Below, piece by piece: positions 9,439 to 19,875 of a DNA stretch of 64,000 nucleotides. This DNA comes from Afipia sp. 1NLS2. Its GTDB lineage: Bacteria > Pseudomonadota > Alphaproteobacteria > Rhizobiales > Xanthobacteraceae. A program made the translations under genes and the position numbers. Location of the stretch: the NCBI RefSeq assembly GCF_000178995.1, contig NZ_ADVZ01000005.1:62001-126000 (forward strand), written 5' to 3'. The notes beneath the pieces are model-generated. The model was not told where the DNA came from, searched no databases, and saw only the letters and a list, made by a program, of their open reading frames with translations. How positions within the stretch are numbered: position 1 is the stretch's first letter; every line of letters starts with the position of its first letter.

Positions 9439-10615
9439 ATTTTTGCGGCTTCATTTCCCGCAAGATAACGTCTGCCGCCTGCTCGCTCGGCGAGCGCCCG
9501 CCGGTGTCCATGATCCGATCGAGCTTCGCGAAAGCCTCAAGCTGGTGCCGACGCTGTGGCGTATCGTTCAGAACACTCAGCAACGCAGGCGCGAGGTTCT
9601 GCGCCGTGCATTCCTCCTGATGGAACTCAGGGATGACATTCTCACCGATTACAAGATTGGCGAGGATGATCGAGGACACACGGACGACGCGACGTGCGAT
9701 CCAGGCTTCCACCGCGCCTCCGCGATAGAGCGTCACCATCGGCACGCCGGCCAGCGCCAGTTCGAGCGTTACGGTTCCCGACTTTGCCAGCGCCGCGCGC
9801 GCATTGCGAAACGCAGACTGCTTCTCCGCTTCTGTCGTGACGATGCGCGGCCGTATTGGCCATTGCGCAACAGCCTCGTTCACAGCGTCCAGCAGATGCG
9901 GCAAGGTCGGCAGCACAGCTTCGACCACAAGCCCCTGCTCGCGTAGCGACGCCAATGTCTCGCCAAACACCGGCATGTGGTGGCGGATTTCACCGCGACG
10001 GCTGCCTGGCAACAGAACAAGCACCGGTGGCGGCGTTTTCCGCCGCCGCGCTTCCTCCGCATCTGGCCGCAATGTATCGAGCCGTTCGATCAGCGGGTGG
10101 CCGATATAGGTACAAGCCGGGCCGCCGAGGTTGAGATGCACGTCGGGCTCGAACGGTAGCACCGCCAAGACGTGATCCACATAACGGGTCATCGCCCGCG
10201 CGCGACCCGGACGCCACACCCATACCGTCGGCGAGACATAGTCGACGATGGGTATCGAAGGAACGGTCTTGCGAACCTTCTTCGCCACGCGGTGGGTGAA
10301 GTCGGGACTGTCGATGATCACCAGAATGTCAGGCCTGGCCTGGACGACCGCCGAAGCCGCCTCCCGGATACGCCGAAGCAGCATAGGAAGCTGCCGCGCG
10401 ACTGCTGCGAAGCCGACGATCGCGAGATCGTCAATCGGGAACAGCGAGACGATCCCCTGCTCCTCCATTTCACGGCCACCGATGCCTGCAAACACAACCT
10501 CGTTGCCGAGCCGATGATGCAACTCCTTCATCAAGGCCGCGCCAAGGTGGTCGCCGGAAGGCTCGGTCGCAATCAGAAAGATTTTTCGCGGGCTCCCCAT
10601 GACCTTCTGCGTCAT
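9437..10615 (-). CDS. lpxB: lipid-A-disaccharide synthase
   Basis: A GT19 glycosyltransferase joining UDP-2,3-diacylglucosamine and lipid X into the lipid A disaccharide at the inner face of the inner membrane. The 392-residue protein starts MTQKVMGSPRKIFLIATEPSGDHLGA; the EPSGDHLGA motif near the start and the VLVLLPGSRRGEI motif at about residues 200-212 are diagnostic. It is the last gene of the long minus-strand series and starts two bases after the lpxI stop, so it is surely co-translated with it. Substrate is the product of lpxI just upstream. Confidence 0.95.
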   Translation of the reverse strand: MTQKVMGSPRKIFLIATEPSGDHLGAALMKELHHRLGNEVVFAGIGGREMEEQGIVSLFPIDDLAIVGFAAVARQLPMLLRRIREAASAVVQARPDILVIIDSPDFTHRVAKKVRKTVPSIPIVDYVSPTVWVWRPGRARAMTRYVDHVLAVLPFEPDVHLNLGGPACTYIGHPLIERLDTLRPDAEEARRRKTPPPVLVLLPGSRRGEIRHHMPVFGETLASLREQGLVVEAVLPTLPHLLDAVNEAVAQWPIRPRIVTTEAEKQSAFRNARAALAKSGTVTLELALAGVPMVTLYRGGAVEAWIARRVVRVSSIILANLVIGENVIPEFHQEECTAQNLAPALLSVLNDTPQRRHQLEAFAKLDRIMDTGGRSPSEQAADVILREMKPQK

Positions 10616-10617
10616 GG

Positions 10618-11478
10618 TCAGGACTCCAGCCCGACGACGAAGATGCCGGCATTGTCCGCCGCCTCAACCATCGCTTGCGGTTCAGCGACAACCGAGTGCC
10701 CTGCCATCACAGCAATCCCGGCAAGGCCGGCTTCTGCTACCCCCCGGATCGTCTGCGGTCCGAGCGCGGGAAGATCGAGGCGCAGATCCTGCCCCTGCTT
10801 CGGCGCCTTGACGAGAACGCCCCGCCCGGGCTTCGCGCGCAACCGCCCGCTCTCTCGGAGCTCCTTGATCCGTACGAGCAGAGCATCGGTCCCCGCAATG
10901 TCCTCGATGCTCACCACATGGCCATCGATGACAACGACCGCCTGTCCGACATCGAACGGACTGATCGCTCGCAGCACCTCCCGCCCCTTCGCCGCATCAT
11001 TCAGACTCGCTGCATCGGGTTGCGCATGCGTGAGGCAGCCGGATGGCATCAGGAGATCAGGCGCGAGGTCGCGCACGCCGAGCACGCGAAAGCCGCCGTC
11101 CTCGAACACCCGCGCCGTGGCTGACAAGATATGGTCGTCGCCGCCACGCAGGCCCTTCAAAATCCGGGGAATAAGCCGCATCGCCAGCCAGTCGAACCGC
11201 AGATCTTTGAACGCAGGCCGGACCAGATTGCCGATGAAGGTGATGTCGGAGCACCCTTCCTCGCGTAGCGCCTTCATGATCGAACCAAACTGGCCGACTG
11301 AAAACCAGTGATGGCGATAATTCACGATGCGCTGTGGATCGCAGAATCCCTTCAGGCCGATAAAGACCGGGGTGCGCCCCTGCGCGAGCAGGCTGTCGGC
11401 CAGCGCAAATGGAAGCACGCCACCTCCAGCAATCAATCCGACCGGATGTTGATGATCGGTCCGATTGTCCATCGTCAT
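10618..11478 (-). CDS. lpxI: UDP-2,3-diacylglucosamine pyrophosphatase LpxI (DUF1009 type)
   Basis: Hydrolyses UDP-2,3-diacylglucosamine to lipid X and UMP, standing in for LpxH, as known in Caulobacter and other alphaproteobacteria. The protein begins (after MTMDNRTDHQHP) with VGLIAGGGVLPFALADS, the glycine-rich N-terminal motif of the family, and contains TDALLVRIKELR and the C-terminal VMAGHSVVAEP. I start it at the ATG just after the lpxA stop; a second ATG lies two codons later at 11472, and a longer frame would reach into lpxA. No lpxH is seen in the window. Confidence 0.93.
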   Translation of the reverse strand: MTMDNRTDHQHPVGLIAGGGVLPFALADSLLAQGRTPVFIGLKGFCDPQRIVNYRHHWFSVGQFGSIMKALREEGCSDITFIGNLVRPAFKDLRFDWLAMRLIPRILKGLRGGDDHILSATARVFEDGGFRVLGVRDLAPDLLMPSGCLTHAQPDAASLNDAAKGREVLRAISPFDVGQAVVVIDGHVVSIEDIAGTDALLVRIKELRESGRLRAKPGRGVLVKAPKQGQDLRLDLPALGPQTIRGVAEAGLAGIAVMAGHSVVAEPQAMVEAADNAGIFVVGLES

Positions 11479-11483
11479 CCCGT

Positions 11484-12287
11484 TCAGGAGTGATCGGAAT
11501 GAAACGAGGGAAGGCATAACGGCCGATTCCGATCGGCCGTTATAAAATCGAGAATGTCCAGAATCGCTGGATCGGAATCATGATCCTTTTGCAGCGCCGG
11601 CAGCCGTTCTGCGAAAACGCCGGGCCCAAAAAACAACTTATCGTAAAACGACCGCACGACCCTGAGGCGTGGCGGGGTAAACCCGCGCCGCTTCATGCCA
11701 ACAATGTTCAGCCCCTCCAGACGAGCCCGCTGACCATTAGCCATGACATACGGGATGATGTCGTGAGTAACGCCAGACATGCCGCCGATTATCGCCTGTG
11801 AGCCGATCCGCGTAAACTGATGGACCGCCGACAGACCGCCCATGAAGACGAAATCGCCAACCTCACAGTGACCGCCAAGCGTCGCCGATGTTGCGAAGAT
11901 CACGTCATTGCCAACGCGGCTGTCGTGACCGACATGTGCATTGTTCATAAAATATCCGCGATCTCCGACGGTCGTGACACCGCCACCCGAGACGGTGCCC
12001 GCATTCATCGTCACGCCCTCGCGGATGGTGCAACTGTTTCCGATGACGAGCTTGGTCAGCTCGCCGCGATACCCGGTCGACTGCGGCGCCGTGCCGAGCG
12101 ATGCGAATGGGTAGATCGTGCAGCTCTCGCCGATCGTCGTCGCGCCGGCGATATTGACGTGAGAAATGAGTGTCGTCCCTGCGCCGATCACGGCATGCGG
12201 GCCGACCACGCAAAAGGGTCCGACAGTAACATCGGCGCCGAGAACGGCACCGGATTCAACACGCGCGGAAGGATCAATCTTGGCCAT
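11484..12287 (-). CDS. lpxA: UDP-N-acetylglucosamine acyltransferase
   Basis: First step of lipid A synthesis, transferring a 3-hydroxyacyl chain from ACP to UDP-GlcNAc. The 267-residue protein begins MAKIDPSARVESGAVLG and is a left-handed parallel beta helix built from hexapeptide repeats (IGxGT, VGxxV), followed by a helical C-terminus. The catalytic histidine region is MNNAHVGHDS, matching the MNNAH..HD motif of E. coli LpxA. I reject the upstream in-frame start inside fabZ because this ATG sits four bases after the fabZ stop. Part of the lpxD-fabZ-lpxA block. Confidence 0.95.
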   Translation of the reverse strand: MAKIDPSARVESGAVLGADVTVGPFCVVGPHAVIGAGTTLISHVNIAGATTIGESCTIYPFASLGTAPQSTGYRGELTKLVIGNSCTIREGVTMNAGTVSGGGVTTVGDRGYFMNNAHVGHDSRVGNDVIFATSATLGGHCEVGDFVFMGGLSAVHQFTRIGSQAIIGGMSGVTHDIIPYVMANGQRARLEGLNIVGMKRRGFTPPRLRVVRSFYDKLFFGPGVFAERLPALQKDHDSDPAILDILDFITADRNRPLCLPSFHSDHS

Positions 12288-12291
12288 GAAC

Positions 12292-12750
12292 TCAATCCGC
12301 CAGCATCGCGCCGACATCGGCCTCGGCGACCGTGACACCATTCACCTTGGCATCACCGTGAAACCACCACATCGCGCGTTTCCGGTTCACGAGCCGCATG
12401 TGGTACGAGATCACATCACCCGGCCCCGCCGGCTTGCGGAATTTGCATTTATCGATGGTGAGGAAGTAAACCGCCGTCGGCCGCTCGGTCTCGGTCGATA
12501 GCATCCCGATCACGCCCGCTGTCTGCGCCATACCCTCGATCATTAACACGCCCGGATAAATCGGCCGGTTCGGAAAATGACCCTGAAAGCACGGCTCGTT
12601 CGCCGTGACGTTCTTGATGCCGATGCCGCTAAAATCGTCGCGAATATCCACCACCCGATCAATCAGGAGGAACGGATACCGGTGCGGCAGGGTCTTCATG
12701 ATGGTGCCGATGTCCACCGACTCCAAGCGTATTGGCGCTTGCGCTTCCAT
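12292..12750 (-). CDS. fabZ: 3-hydroxyacyl-[ACP] dehydratase
   Basis: A hotdog-fold dehydratase of the fatty acid elongation cycle, 152 residues. The catalytic pair is H58 in [13 protein letters not shown] and E72 in LMIEGMAQ. Its place between lpxD and lpxA is the usual one, balancing 3-hydroxyacyl-ACP use between lipid A and phospholipid synthesis. Its ATG overlaps the lpxD stop (TAATG), so translation is coupled. Confidence 0.96.
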   Translation of the reverse strand: MEAQAPIRLESVDIGTIMKTLPHRYPFLLIDRVVDIRDDFSGIGIKNVTANEPCFQGHFPNRPIYPGVLMIEGMAQTAGVIGMLSTETERPTAVYFLTIDKCKFRKPAGPGDVISYHMRLVNRKRAMWWFHGDAKVNGVTVAEADVGAMLAD

Positions 12751-13838
12751 TATTGTTGCCCTTCTTCACTCGCACCCGGCAATTTCTTCGACTTGCCGCC
12801 GTTGAGACCTTCGCGGCCGAGCTTCTCGACCTCGAACAGTTCGCGGAAAAATTGCTTGATCGGCTTCGCGGGAGAGCCACCCCATTTCACATTTGCCGGC
12901 ACCTCGCCGACGACGCTCGAGCGCGCCGCGAGCATCGAGCCCGCGCCGATGGTGGCATGATCGCTGACGCCGACGCGCGCGCCCAGCACGGCGCCATCGC
13001 CAAGCGTCGAACTTCCCGCCACACCGCTCTGGCTGACGATAATGCAGCGCCGCCCAATGGTGACGTTATGGCCAATCTGCACCAGATTATCGATCTTGGT
13101 GCCCTCGCCGATCACAGTATCGCGCAACGCCCCGCGATCGACCGTGGTGCCTGCGCCGATCTCGACGTCGTTCTGGATCAGAACCCGCCCACGCTGAGGG
13201 ACCTTCTTGTGCCCCTTCGGTCCGGACACGAAACCATAGCCATCCTGACCGATCCGGCAGCCCGGATGGATGATGACATCGTTGCCGATGAGGCAATGCA
13301 GAATCGTCACGCCCGGGCCGATGCTACAGTTGCGACCGATCTTGACGCCCGCACCGATTACCGTGCTGGCCCCAATCACCGTTCCCATGCCGATCTCGAC
13401 ATCGGGGCCGATCACAGCCAGTGGATCGACGATCACACCATCCTCCAGCAGCGCATCGGGATGGACGACGGCAGATTCGGCTATTCCCTCATTGCCGAAC
13501 GAGGAGGCCGGCCGCAGCGTGTCGGCATAGAGCACGCGGGCAACCTCCACGAAGGCTGTGTACGGGTTGGCGACACGCAGCACAGCGATGTGGTCGGGCA
13601 CGTCCGCCTGAAGGCTCGCGCTGACGAGGCAGGCTCCCGCATGCGAGCGATGCAGTTCCTCGCCGTATTTGCGCTTGTCGAAGAATGCGAGGTCCCTGGG
13701 ACCCGCCTGATCAAGCGTGGACGTTCCGCTGACAGTCTGCCCGGCCCGCGACGGGTCGGCCAATTGAGCTCCCGTCAGAGCGGCAATGTCACCCAAGGTC
13801 ATGGGCTCCGGCTGCTTGAAAAAGCCCGGCTGCGTCAT
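12750..13838 (-). CDS. lpxD: UDP-3-O-(3-hydroxyacyl)glucosamine N-acyltransferase
   Basis: Adds the N-linked 3-hydroxyacyl chain in lipid A synthesis. The 362-residue protein has the N-terminal uridine-binding domain (about 1-110; [18 protein letters not shown]), then a left-handed beta helix of hexapeptide repeats (about 115-315) and a short helical tail. The catalytic histidine is H257 in [11 protein letters not shown] hairpin in the 138 bases before it may reduce readthrough from bamA, so lpxD could have its own promoter. Confidence 0.95.
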   Translation of the reverse strand: MTQPGFFKQPEPMTLGDIAALTGAQLADPSRAGQTVSGTSTLDQAGPRDLAFFDKRKYGEELHRSHAGACLVSASLQADVPDHIAVLRVANPYTAFVEVARVLYADTLRPASSFGNEGIAESAVVHPDALLEDGVIVDPLAVIGPDVEIGMGTVIGASTVIGAGVKIGRNCSIGPGVTILHCLIGNDVIIHPGCRIGQDGYGFVSGPKGHKKVPQRGRVLIQNDVEIGAGTTVDRGALRDTVIGEGTKIDNLVQIGHNVTIGRRCIIVSQSGVAGSSTLGDGAVLGARVGVSDHATIGAGSMLAARSSVVGEVPANVKWGGSPAKPIKQFFRELFEVEKLGREGLNGGKSKKLPGASEEGQQ

Positions 13839-13912
13839 GCCTGCTGCCTCGCAGAATACTGGCCTTGAAAATCCATAATGGAAGCAGTCCGGAACAAATC
13901 ATCCATAAAATC

Positions 13913-13945
13913 AAGCGGCCGGAGGTGATCCGGCCGCTTCAATTT
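13913..13945 (-). terminator. hairpin between bamA and lpxD, attenuator or terminator
   Basis: An 11-bp perfect stem (13913-13923 with 13929-13939, 5-base loop) lies 38 bases after the bamA stop. On the minus strand it is followed by GATTTTATGG, a weak T-run, so it probably terminates partially and lets some transcripts continue into lpxD. Confidence 0.6.
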
Positions 13946-13976
13946 CGGTGAAAACGAGCTGTGTCTCAAGCCCGGA

Positions 13977-16433
13977 TCAGAACGAAGTACCGCCGCCGAA
14001 CCGGAACTCCTGGACGCGGTCGCCGGTAACCTTGTTGATCGGCACGGCATAGTCGAACCGGAGCGGACCGAACGGCGAGGCCCAGATCAGGCCGACACCC
14101 ACCGACGAGCGAACCTTCATGGTATCCGTGCCGCCGAGATTGACGGACTGCCCCAGATATTGGGTAACACCTTCATAGCCCCACAACGAGCCGGCATCCG
14201 CGAACACCGCCCCCTTCAGGCCAGTTTCCTTGGGCAGGAACCAGAACGGCATCTGCAACTCGGCCGAAGCGCCCCAGTACTTGGTGCCACCCAGCGCATC
14301 GTTCGTCGTTCCAAATGTCGTGTCGCGCGGACCGATGCCCATCGGGGCGAAACCACGAACGAGGTTTGGACCCATCTGGAAATTGTCCAGCATGCGGACG
14401 TTACCGTTTGGATTGCCAACATTCGCGGCACCGCCTCCACCCCAGCCATTGAGGATACCACCCTGCAGATGGATGAAGCCGACGATGTCGGACACGACCG
14501 GCGTATAGAACTTCACGTCACCGGTGGACTTCACATAGCGCACGTCGCCGCCGAGGCCAGCGAAATCTTCTGCCCAAGTGGCCAGAATACCGGAGGTCGG
14601 GTTCTTGTTGTTGTCGAGGGTGTTGTAGGTCAGCGTGGCGCCTGCTGACGAGGTCAGGACTCTGCCGAAAGCAAGGCCTGCCTTGACAGGAACCGAGGCT
14701 TCCCCATCGACGAAACAATCTTGAATGGTATTAGGCGGAGTAATCTGGGGATACGGGATACCGTTATTACAGTTCTGAAACTGCCACGGCAGCTCAATCT
14801 TTTGCTGCGAGATTGAATAGCGCACCTGCAATGACAAATCTTCGCGCAACTGGAAGCCAAGACGCGGGCTGAAGCCGAACGTGTCGGAGTTATACGACAC
14901 GTAGCTGTTGGCCAACTGCTTGCGCTGATAGAGGTCGAGACCCAGCGCGACGCGATAACCGAGCAGATACGGCTCGACGAATGACAGCGTGTAACCACGC
15001 GCATACTGGCCGTACTGCACCGACGCCTTCGCGTACAGGCCGCGGCCCAACAGGTTGCGTTCGGAGACGCTGACTTCCGCGAGCGCACCGTCGGCGGTCG
15101 AGTAGCCGCCCGACACCGAGAAGTCGCCGGTTGATTTTTCTTCCACGTCGACGTTGACGATGACGCGATCCGGCGAGGAGCCCGGCTCCTGCGTGATCTT
15201 CACTTCCTTGAAGTAATCGAGATTCTTCAGGCGACGCTCGGCGCGGTCGATCAGCGCACGATTGTAGGCATCGCCCTCACCGATATCGAATTCACGGCGC
15301 AACACGTAATCGCGCGTGCGCGTGTTGCCGCGGATGTTGATGCGCTCGATGTAGACGCGAGGTCCTTCCGTCACGTCGAACACGATCGAAACGGTGTGAT
15401 TCTCGAAGTTGCGGTCGCCGCGCGGCTTGACCTGCGCGAAGGCATAACCGCGGCGCGAGGTATCGACCGTCATGTCCTCGACCGATTTCTCGACCGCCTC
15501 GACGTTGTAGACGGAGCCGACGCTGACGCGCGACAGGGAACGCAGCGTATTCGCATCGAACGAAGGAATCGTGGAATTGAAGCTGATCGAGCCCACGCGG
15601 TACTTCTGACCTTCCTCGATCTTGAAGGTCACAATGAAGCCCTTCACCGAGGGATCGTATTCGGTCAGCGCCGCAACAACCTGCACGTCCGCATAACCGT
15701 TCTTGAGATAGAAGCGGCGAATCAGGTCGCGGTCGGCTTCCACGCGATCCGGGTCGTAAACGTCGCCGGAGGAGAGGAAGGACAGGAAATTGGATACGCG
15801 GGTCTTGATGATGTCGCGCAGGCGGTAGCTCGAGAACGCGTGGTTGCCGATGAAGTTGATCGCCTGCACGCCGGTCTTCTTGCCTTCCTGAATGACGAAG
15901 ATCAGGTCGACGCGATTGTTCGGCTGCTCGATGTATTCCGGCGTCACCGTGACGTCATAGCGGCCGGCGTGCCGGTAAATCTCGATGATGCGCTGGGTGT
16001 CGGACTGCACCATGGCGCGCGACAGCGTGCCGCGCGGCTTGGACTGCACCTCAGCGGTGAGTTGCTCGTCCTTGATCTTCTTGTTGCCCTCGAACACGAC
16101 GCGACCGAGCACGGCGTTCTCGGACACCACGACCACAAGGCGGCCACCGCGATGTTCGATTCGGACGTCGGAGAACAGACCAGTGTTGATCAGCGCCTTG
16201 AGGCCATCGTCGACCGCGGCGTTGTCGAGGCGGCCACTTGGGCCCGGCTTGAAGTAGGAGCGGATCGTATCGGCTTCGATACGGCGATTGCCTTCAACCC
16301 CAATGGAAGCAACCGTCTGGGCATAAGCCGCGGTTACGCTAAAACCGACGGCAGCCACTGTCGCAGCAGGCGCAGCAAATAGAACCAGGGCAGCGGCCAG
16401 GCCACCCCGTAGACCCCGCAATCCAACCATCAT
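13977..16433 (-). CDS. bamA: outer membrane protein assembly factor BamA (Omp85)
   Basis: Central subunit of the BAM machine that folds beta-barrel proteins into the outer membrane. The 818-residue protein has a signal peptide with probable cleavage after AYA (residue 38), five POTRA domains (about 40-370; the first begins VASIGVEGNRRIEADTI) and a C-terminal 16-stranded barrel (about 450-818). It ends in FRFGGGTSF, with the C-terminal phenylalanine that BAM substrates carry. A second ATG directly follows the first. Following rseP and before lpxD, it groups envelope-building steps together. Confidence 0.96.
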   Translation of the reverse strand: MMVGLRGLRGGLAAALVLFAAPAATVAAVGFSVTAAYAQTVASIGVEGNRRIEADTIRSYFKPGPSGRLDNAAVDDGLKALINTGLFSDVRIEHRGGRLVVVVSENAVLGRVVFEGNKKIKDEQLTAEVQSKPRGTLSRAMVQSDTQRIIEIYRHAGRYDVTVTPEYIEQPNNRVDLIFVIQEGKKTGVQAINFIGNHAFSSYRLRDIIKTRVSNFLSFLSSGDVYDPDRVEADRDLIRRFYLKNGYADVQVVAALTEYDPSVKGFIVTFKIEEGQKYRVGSISFNSTIPSFDANTLRSLSRVSVGSVYNVEAVEKSVEDMTVDTSRRGYAFAQVKPRGDRNFENHTVSIVFDVTEGPRVYIERINIRGNTRTRDYVLRREFDIGEGDAYNRALIDRAERRLKNLDYFKEVKITQEPGSSPDRVIVNVDVEEKSTGDFSVSGGYSTADGALAEVSVSERNLLGRGLYAKASVQYGQYARGYTLSFVEPYLLGYRVALGLDLYQRKQLANSYVSYNSDTFGFSPRLGFQLREDLSLQVRYSISQQKIELPWQFQNCNNGIPYPQITPPNTIQDCFVDGEASVPVKAGLAFGRVLTSSAGATLTYNTLDNNKNPTSGILATWAEDFAGLGGDVRYVKSTGDVKFYTPVVSDIVGFIHLQGGILNGWGGGGAANVGNPNGNVRMLDNFQMGPNLVRGFAPMGIGPRDTTFGTTNDALGGTKYWGASAELQMPFWFLPKETGLKGAVFADAGSLWGYEGVTQYLGQSVNLGGTDTMKVRSSVGVGLIWASPFGPLRFDYAVPINKVTGDRVQEFRFGGGTSF

Positions 16434-16601
16434 GCGCTAGGCGCCCTTATCATTCCAAAGCCGACCCTCAGAAAGGGCCGGGAGATTCCCCAAAACATTG
16501 CCCGCTTGTAGCCAATTTTAACACTCGGGCAAACGTCCTTTCGCATCGAAAACCTAAAATCCCACCAAGACGTTGCCTATCGGCCACGGGTGGTAAAATT
16601 G
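16434..16601. other. intergenic gap between rseP and bamA
   Basis: 168 bases without a gene. It could hold a promoter for bamA, which is often also under envelope-stress control, but I cannot point to a convincing element. Confidence 0.4.
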
Positions 16602-17750
16602 TTACGATCCAGCGAGATGCAGGATGTCGTTGTAGGTGGCGAACACCATCAGCATCAGCACCAGAGCAAGGCCAAACCGGAAACCCATTTCCTGCGACCT
16701 TTCGGACAGCGGACGCCCCCGAATTGCCTCCACTGCATAGAACAAAAGGTGACCGCCATCGAGCATTGGAACCGGAAACAGGTTCAAAAGGCCGATCGAG
16801 ACCGAGAGCACGGCCGTCAGGTGGACCAGGGCGGCAAGGCCGATGGTCGCCACCTGCCCCGAGATCTGGGCGATTCGGATCGGCCCACCGAGCTGATCGG
16901 CGCTCGCGCGGCGGGTGAAGATGTCACCGATGTAGAGGATCGTGCTTTTGGCGACGAACCAGGCCTCCTTGACGCCGAGCCAGAGGCCCGTCGCCGGATC
17001 GACGCGCTCAACCGCATGCTCTCCCGGCGTTGCGGACCGGCTGATGCCGAGGATGCCGATCTTGTGGACGTTGTTGAAGCTGTCCTTCACCTCGCGCAGT
17101 TCAGGCGTGGCGGTGAGATTTTCGACGCGATCGCCACGCTTCACCGTGAAGTGCAGTTGCTCGCCCGCACGTGTGGAGACGATGCGCTGCATGTCCACGA
17201 AGGTTTCAATGGTCTGCCCGTCGATCGACGTGACAACGTCGCCCGGCTTGAAACCCGCTGCAGCAGCGGCGCTGTTGGCCTGCACGGTGTCGACCCGCGC
17301 ACTGGTGTTGGGCTTGCCGTAGAATGTGAACAGGGCACCGAAAATCACGATCGCCAGAATGAAATTCGCGATCGGGCCTGCCGCCACGATGGCGGCGCGG
17401 CGCGCAACGCTCTTGTGGTGGAAGCTATCCTGCCGCTCCTTCTCCGACATCGCGGCAAGCATCTGGGGCGCAGGCGTTGAGGCCTCGCTCGCATCGCCGA
17501 AGAATTTCACGTAGCCGCCGAGCGGAATGGCGGAGAGCTTCCAGCGGGTGCCGGTGCGGTCATTGAAACCGAACAGTTCGGGGCCAAAGCCGAGGGAGAA
17601 CGTCAGCACGCGCACACCAGCCCAGCGCGCCACCAGGAAGTGCCCCAGTTCGTGGAAGAAAACGACGACCGTCAGGACAAACAGAAAAGGAATGAGATAG
17701 CCGATCAGGCCGTGGCTTAACGTATGGAAAGCATTGAAGAAAAAATCCAC
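16602..17750 (-). CDS. rseP: RIP metalloprotease RseP (site-2 protease family)
   Basis: Intramembrane zinc protease that cuts anti-sigma factors and leftover signal peptides. I start it at the GTG at 17750 (reading DFFFNAFHTLSHG next), which has a GAGGAA ribosome binding site; the longer TTG-started frame adds a Cys-rich stretch that does not look real. The zinc motif HELGH is at residues 33-37, a PDZ domain is in the middle (GFKPGDVVTSIDGQ), and the second active-site motif NLFPVPMLDGGH is near the end, followed by the last helices. Length 382 residues is usual. Confidence 0.94.
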   Translation of the reverse strand: MDFFFNAFHTLSHGLIGYLIPFLFVLTVVVFFHELGHFLVARWAGVRVLTFSLGFGPELFGFNDRTGTRWKLSAIPLGGYVKFFGDASEASTPAPQMLAAMSEKERQDSFHHKSVARRAAIVAAGPIANFILAIVIFGALFTFYGKPNTSARVDTVQANSAAAAAGFKPGDVVTSIDGQTIETFVDMQRIVSTRAGEQLHFTVKRGDRVENLTATPELREVKDSFNNVHKIGILGISRSATPGEHAVERVDPATGLWLGVKEAWFVAKSTILYIGDIFTRRASADQLGGPIRIAQISGQVATIGLAALVHLTAVLSVSIGLLNLFPVPMLDGGHLLFYAVEAIRGRPLSERSQEMGFRFGLALVLMLMVFATYNDILHLAGS

Positions 17751-17796
17751 GTCCGTTCCTCGCGTGCAAGCCGCACAGGCCTGCTTCCCCAATCGT

Positions 17797-19020
17797 CTAG
17801 GATGCCTTTAAGGCAATTTGAGGCAAGAGACCTGCTGCGGTTTTTCGCGCAGTATGGTCAACAGCCAAAGCCTCGTCCGCACTCTGCGGCGCCTGCGCCG
17901 TTCCCTTGGCCACCAGAGCCTCGAGCGTCGCTTCCACGAGCCGCGCGATGCCGCCGAACGGAATCTTGCGATCAAGGAATGAGGCAACCGCAACCTCGTT
18001 AGCCGCGTTGAGCACAGTCGGCGCTGCGCCGCCCGCCCGTAGCGCCTCCTGCACCAACCGCAGGGCCGGAAACCGGACCGGATCTGGCGCCTCAAAGGTC
18101 AGTTGGCCCAATGTGGCAAGATCGAGACGCTGGGCCGGACCGTCGATCCGGTACGGCCAGCCGAGGCAATGCGCGATCGGCGTGCGCATGTCGGGCGCGC
18201 CCATCTGCGCCACCACCGAGCGGTCGGAGAATTCGACCAGGCCATGGATGATCGACTGCGGGTGCACCAGTACGTCGATCTGGTCGGCCTCAAGTTCAAA
18301 CAGATGAAACGCCTCGATGATCTCCAGCGCCTTGTTGAACATGGTCGCGGAGTCGATGGTGATCTTGCGGCCCATGCTCCAGTTCGGATGCTTGAGCGCC
18401 TGCTCCACGGTCGCATTCTCGATCTGCTCGCGCGGCGCCGAACGGAACGGCCCGCCGGATGCCGTCAGAATGATGCGAACGAGATCTTCGCGGCGGCCCG
18501 CGCCGAGCGCCTGGAAGATCGCGTTGTGCTCGGAATCGACCGGCAGCACCGTCGCCTTGCTGGCAGCTGCGTGCTTCATGAAGGCTTCGCCCGCGCAGAC
18601 AAGACATTCCTTGTTCGCCAGCGCGACAATCTCGCCGCGTCCGGCTGCGGCCATTGCGGGCTTGAGGCCCGCGGCACCACTCATCGCCGCCATCACCCAG
18701 TTGGCGGGACGAAGTGCCGCCTCGACCAGTGCGCCCTCGCCCGCTCCCGCCTCGATGCTCGAGCCGGCAAGCGCGTCTTTCAGCTCGCCATACCTCGCCT
18801 CGTCAGCAATCGCGGCAAAGCGCGCGTTGAGTTCGCGCGCGAGCTTCGCAAGCTCGGCGACATTGCTGTGTGCAGTCAAAGCCTCGACGCGATAGCGATC
18901 CGGCGAACGGCGCACCAGATCGACGGTGCTCTGGCCGATCGAGCCGGTGGCGCCAAGAATCGTGACGACACGATCGGCATGCAGCATCGGTTCGCTTTGA
19001 CGGAGAGGCACAACACTCAT
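17797..19020 (-). CDS. dxr: 1-deoxy-D-xylulose 5-phosphate reductoisomerase
   Basis: Second enzyme of the non-mevalonate (MEP) isoprenoid route, making 2-C-methylerythritol 4-phosphate with NADPH. The 407-residue protein has the NADPH-binding motif [15 protein letters not shown] near residues 21-35, the metal and substrate region [11 protein letters not shown], and the flexible-loop motif [18 protein letters not shown]. Its product feeds undecaprenyl phosphate made by uppS upstream. The start ([11 protein letters not shown]) lies four bases from the cdsA stop. Confidence 0.96.
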   Translation of the reverse strand: MSVVPLRQSEPMLHADRVVTILGATGSIGQSTVDLVRRSPDRYRVEALTAHSNVAELAKLARELNARFAAIADEARYGELKDALAGSSIEAGAGEGALVEAALRPANWVMAAMSGAAGLKPAMAAAGRGEIVALANKECLVCAGEAFMKHAAASKATVLPVDSEHNAIFQALGAGRREDLVRIILTASGGPFRSAPREQIENATVEQALKHPNWSMGRKITIDSATMFNKALEIIEAFHLFELEADQIDVLVHPQSIIHGLVEFSDRSVVAQMGAPDMRTPIAHCLGWPYRIDGPAQRLDLATLGQLTFEAPDPVRFPALRLVQEALRAGGAAPTVLNAANEVAVASFLDRKIPFGGIARLVEATLEALVAKGTAQAPQSADEALAVDHTARKTAAGLLPQIALKAS

Positions 19021-19024
19021 CAGA

Positions 19025-19867
19025 TCACCAAATCATGAAACCACGGCCGATGCCATCCGCGCCGGCACGCAAAAACCCAATCAAAGCCACGAAAATAATC
19101 GCAGCGACGAACCCATCGAGCCGATCCATCAGGCCACCATGGCCCGGAATGATCTGACTCGAATCCTTGACCCCGAAACGGCGCTTCACTGCCGACTCGA
19201 ACAGATCGCCGAGTTGCGCCACCACCGACATCGCGAGCGCGAGAATGAGCAGCGGCACAAACCGCCCCCAGCCAAGCCAACTGACGACCAGCGCTACCAC
19301 GGCGCTCAGAACAAGCGCGCCGATCGAGCCTGCCCATGTCTTGTTCGGGCTGACGCGCTGCCAGAGTTTCGGGCCGCCGATGGCGCGGCCCGCGAAATAG
19401 CCGCCGATGTCGCTCGCCCAGACAACGAACAGCGTGAACATCAGCGCGTAAAACCCCATCGCGCCGTCGAGCCGCACCATTGCCGAGGCAATAAGCGCCG
19501 CCGCCGCGTAGATGAATCCCGCCGTGGTCCAGCGCCGCTGCTCCGTCGCCAGAAAGACGATCAGCGTGACGCCGAGAATGAACGCGGCCCACGCTACACC
19601 GCCCCATCCGAACCAGAGCGCCAGGCCGATCAGTTCGAGAGCGATCACGCCAGCGGCGAAGGTGCGTGGGTTGCGCGCCGGATTGACGATCTCGTGCCAT
19701 TCGTAAAACAGGCCGACCGCGATCGCGGTGACCAGCAGCACCCAGAGCCAGCCGCCGGCGAATACGAACATCAAGGCCACCGGCGCCAGCAATGCGGCAG
19801 CAGCGATCCGCGCAATGAGATTGCGCGATCCCTTCACGGGGAGTATTGGCGCGGAAGAGTCCGGCAT
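19025..19867 (-). CDS. cdsA: phosphatidate cytidylyltransferase
   Basis: Makes CDP-diacylglycerol from phosphatidic acid and CTP for phospholipid synthesis. I start it at [16 protein letters not shown] (280 residues), eight bases after the uppS stop. Seven or eight hydrophobic helices run through the protein. The family signature in the last third is visible as [17 protein letters not shown] followed by SPNKTWAGS and later [13 protein letters not shown]. The Ser-Asp and Pro-Gly-His-Gly-Gly motifs are those of the CDP-alcohol forming active site. Confidence 0.94.
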   Translation of the reverse strand: MPDSSAPILPVKGSRNLIARIAAAALLAPVALMFVFAGGWLWVLLVTAIAVGLFYEWHEIVNPARNPRTFAAGVIALELIGLALWFGWGGVAWAAFILGVTLIVFLATEQRRWTTAGFIYAAAALIASAMVRLDGAMGFYALMFTLFVVWASDIGGYFAGRAIGGPKLWQRVSPNKTWAGSIGALVLSAVVALVVSWLGWGRFVPLLILALAMSVVAQLGDLFESAVKRRFGVKDSSQIIPGHGGLMDRLDGFVAAIIFVALIGFLRAGADGIGRGFMIW

Positions 19868-19875
19868 CGCGCCGT

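Noticed and set aside
17751-17792. Longer rseP start with a TTG codon
   Set aside because: The added residues are Cys-rich and unlike the family; the GTG at 17750 has a good ribosome binding site.
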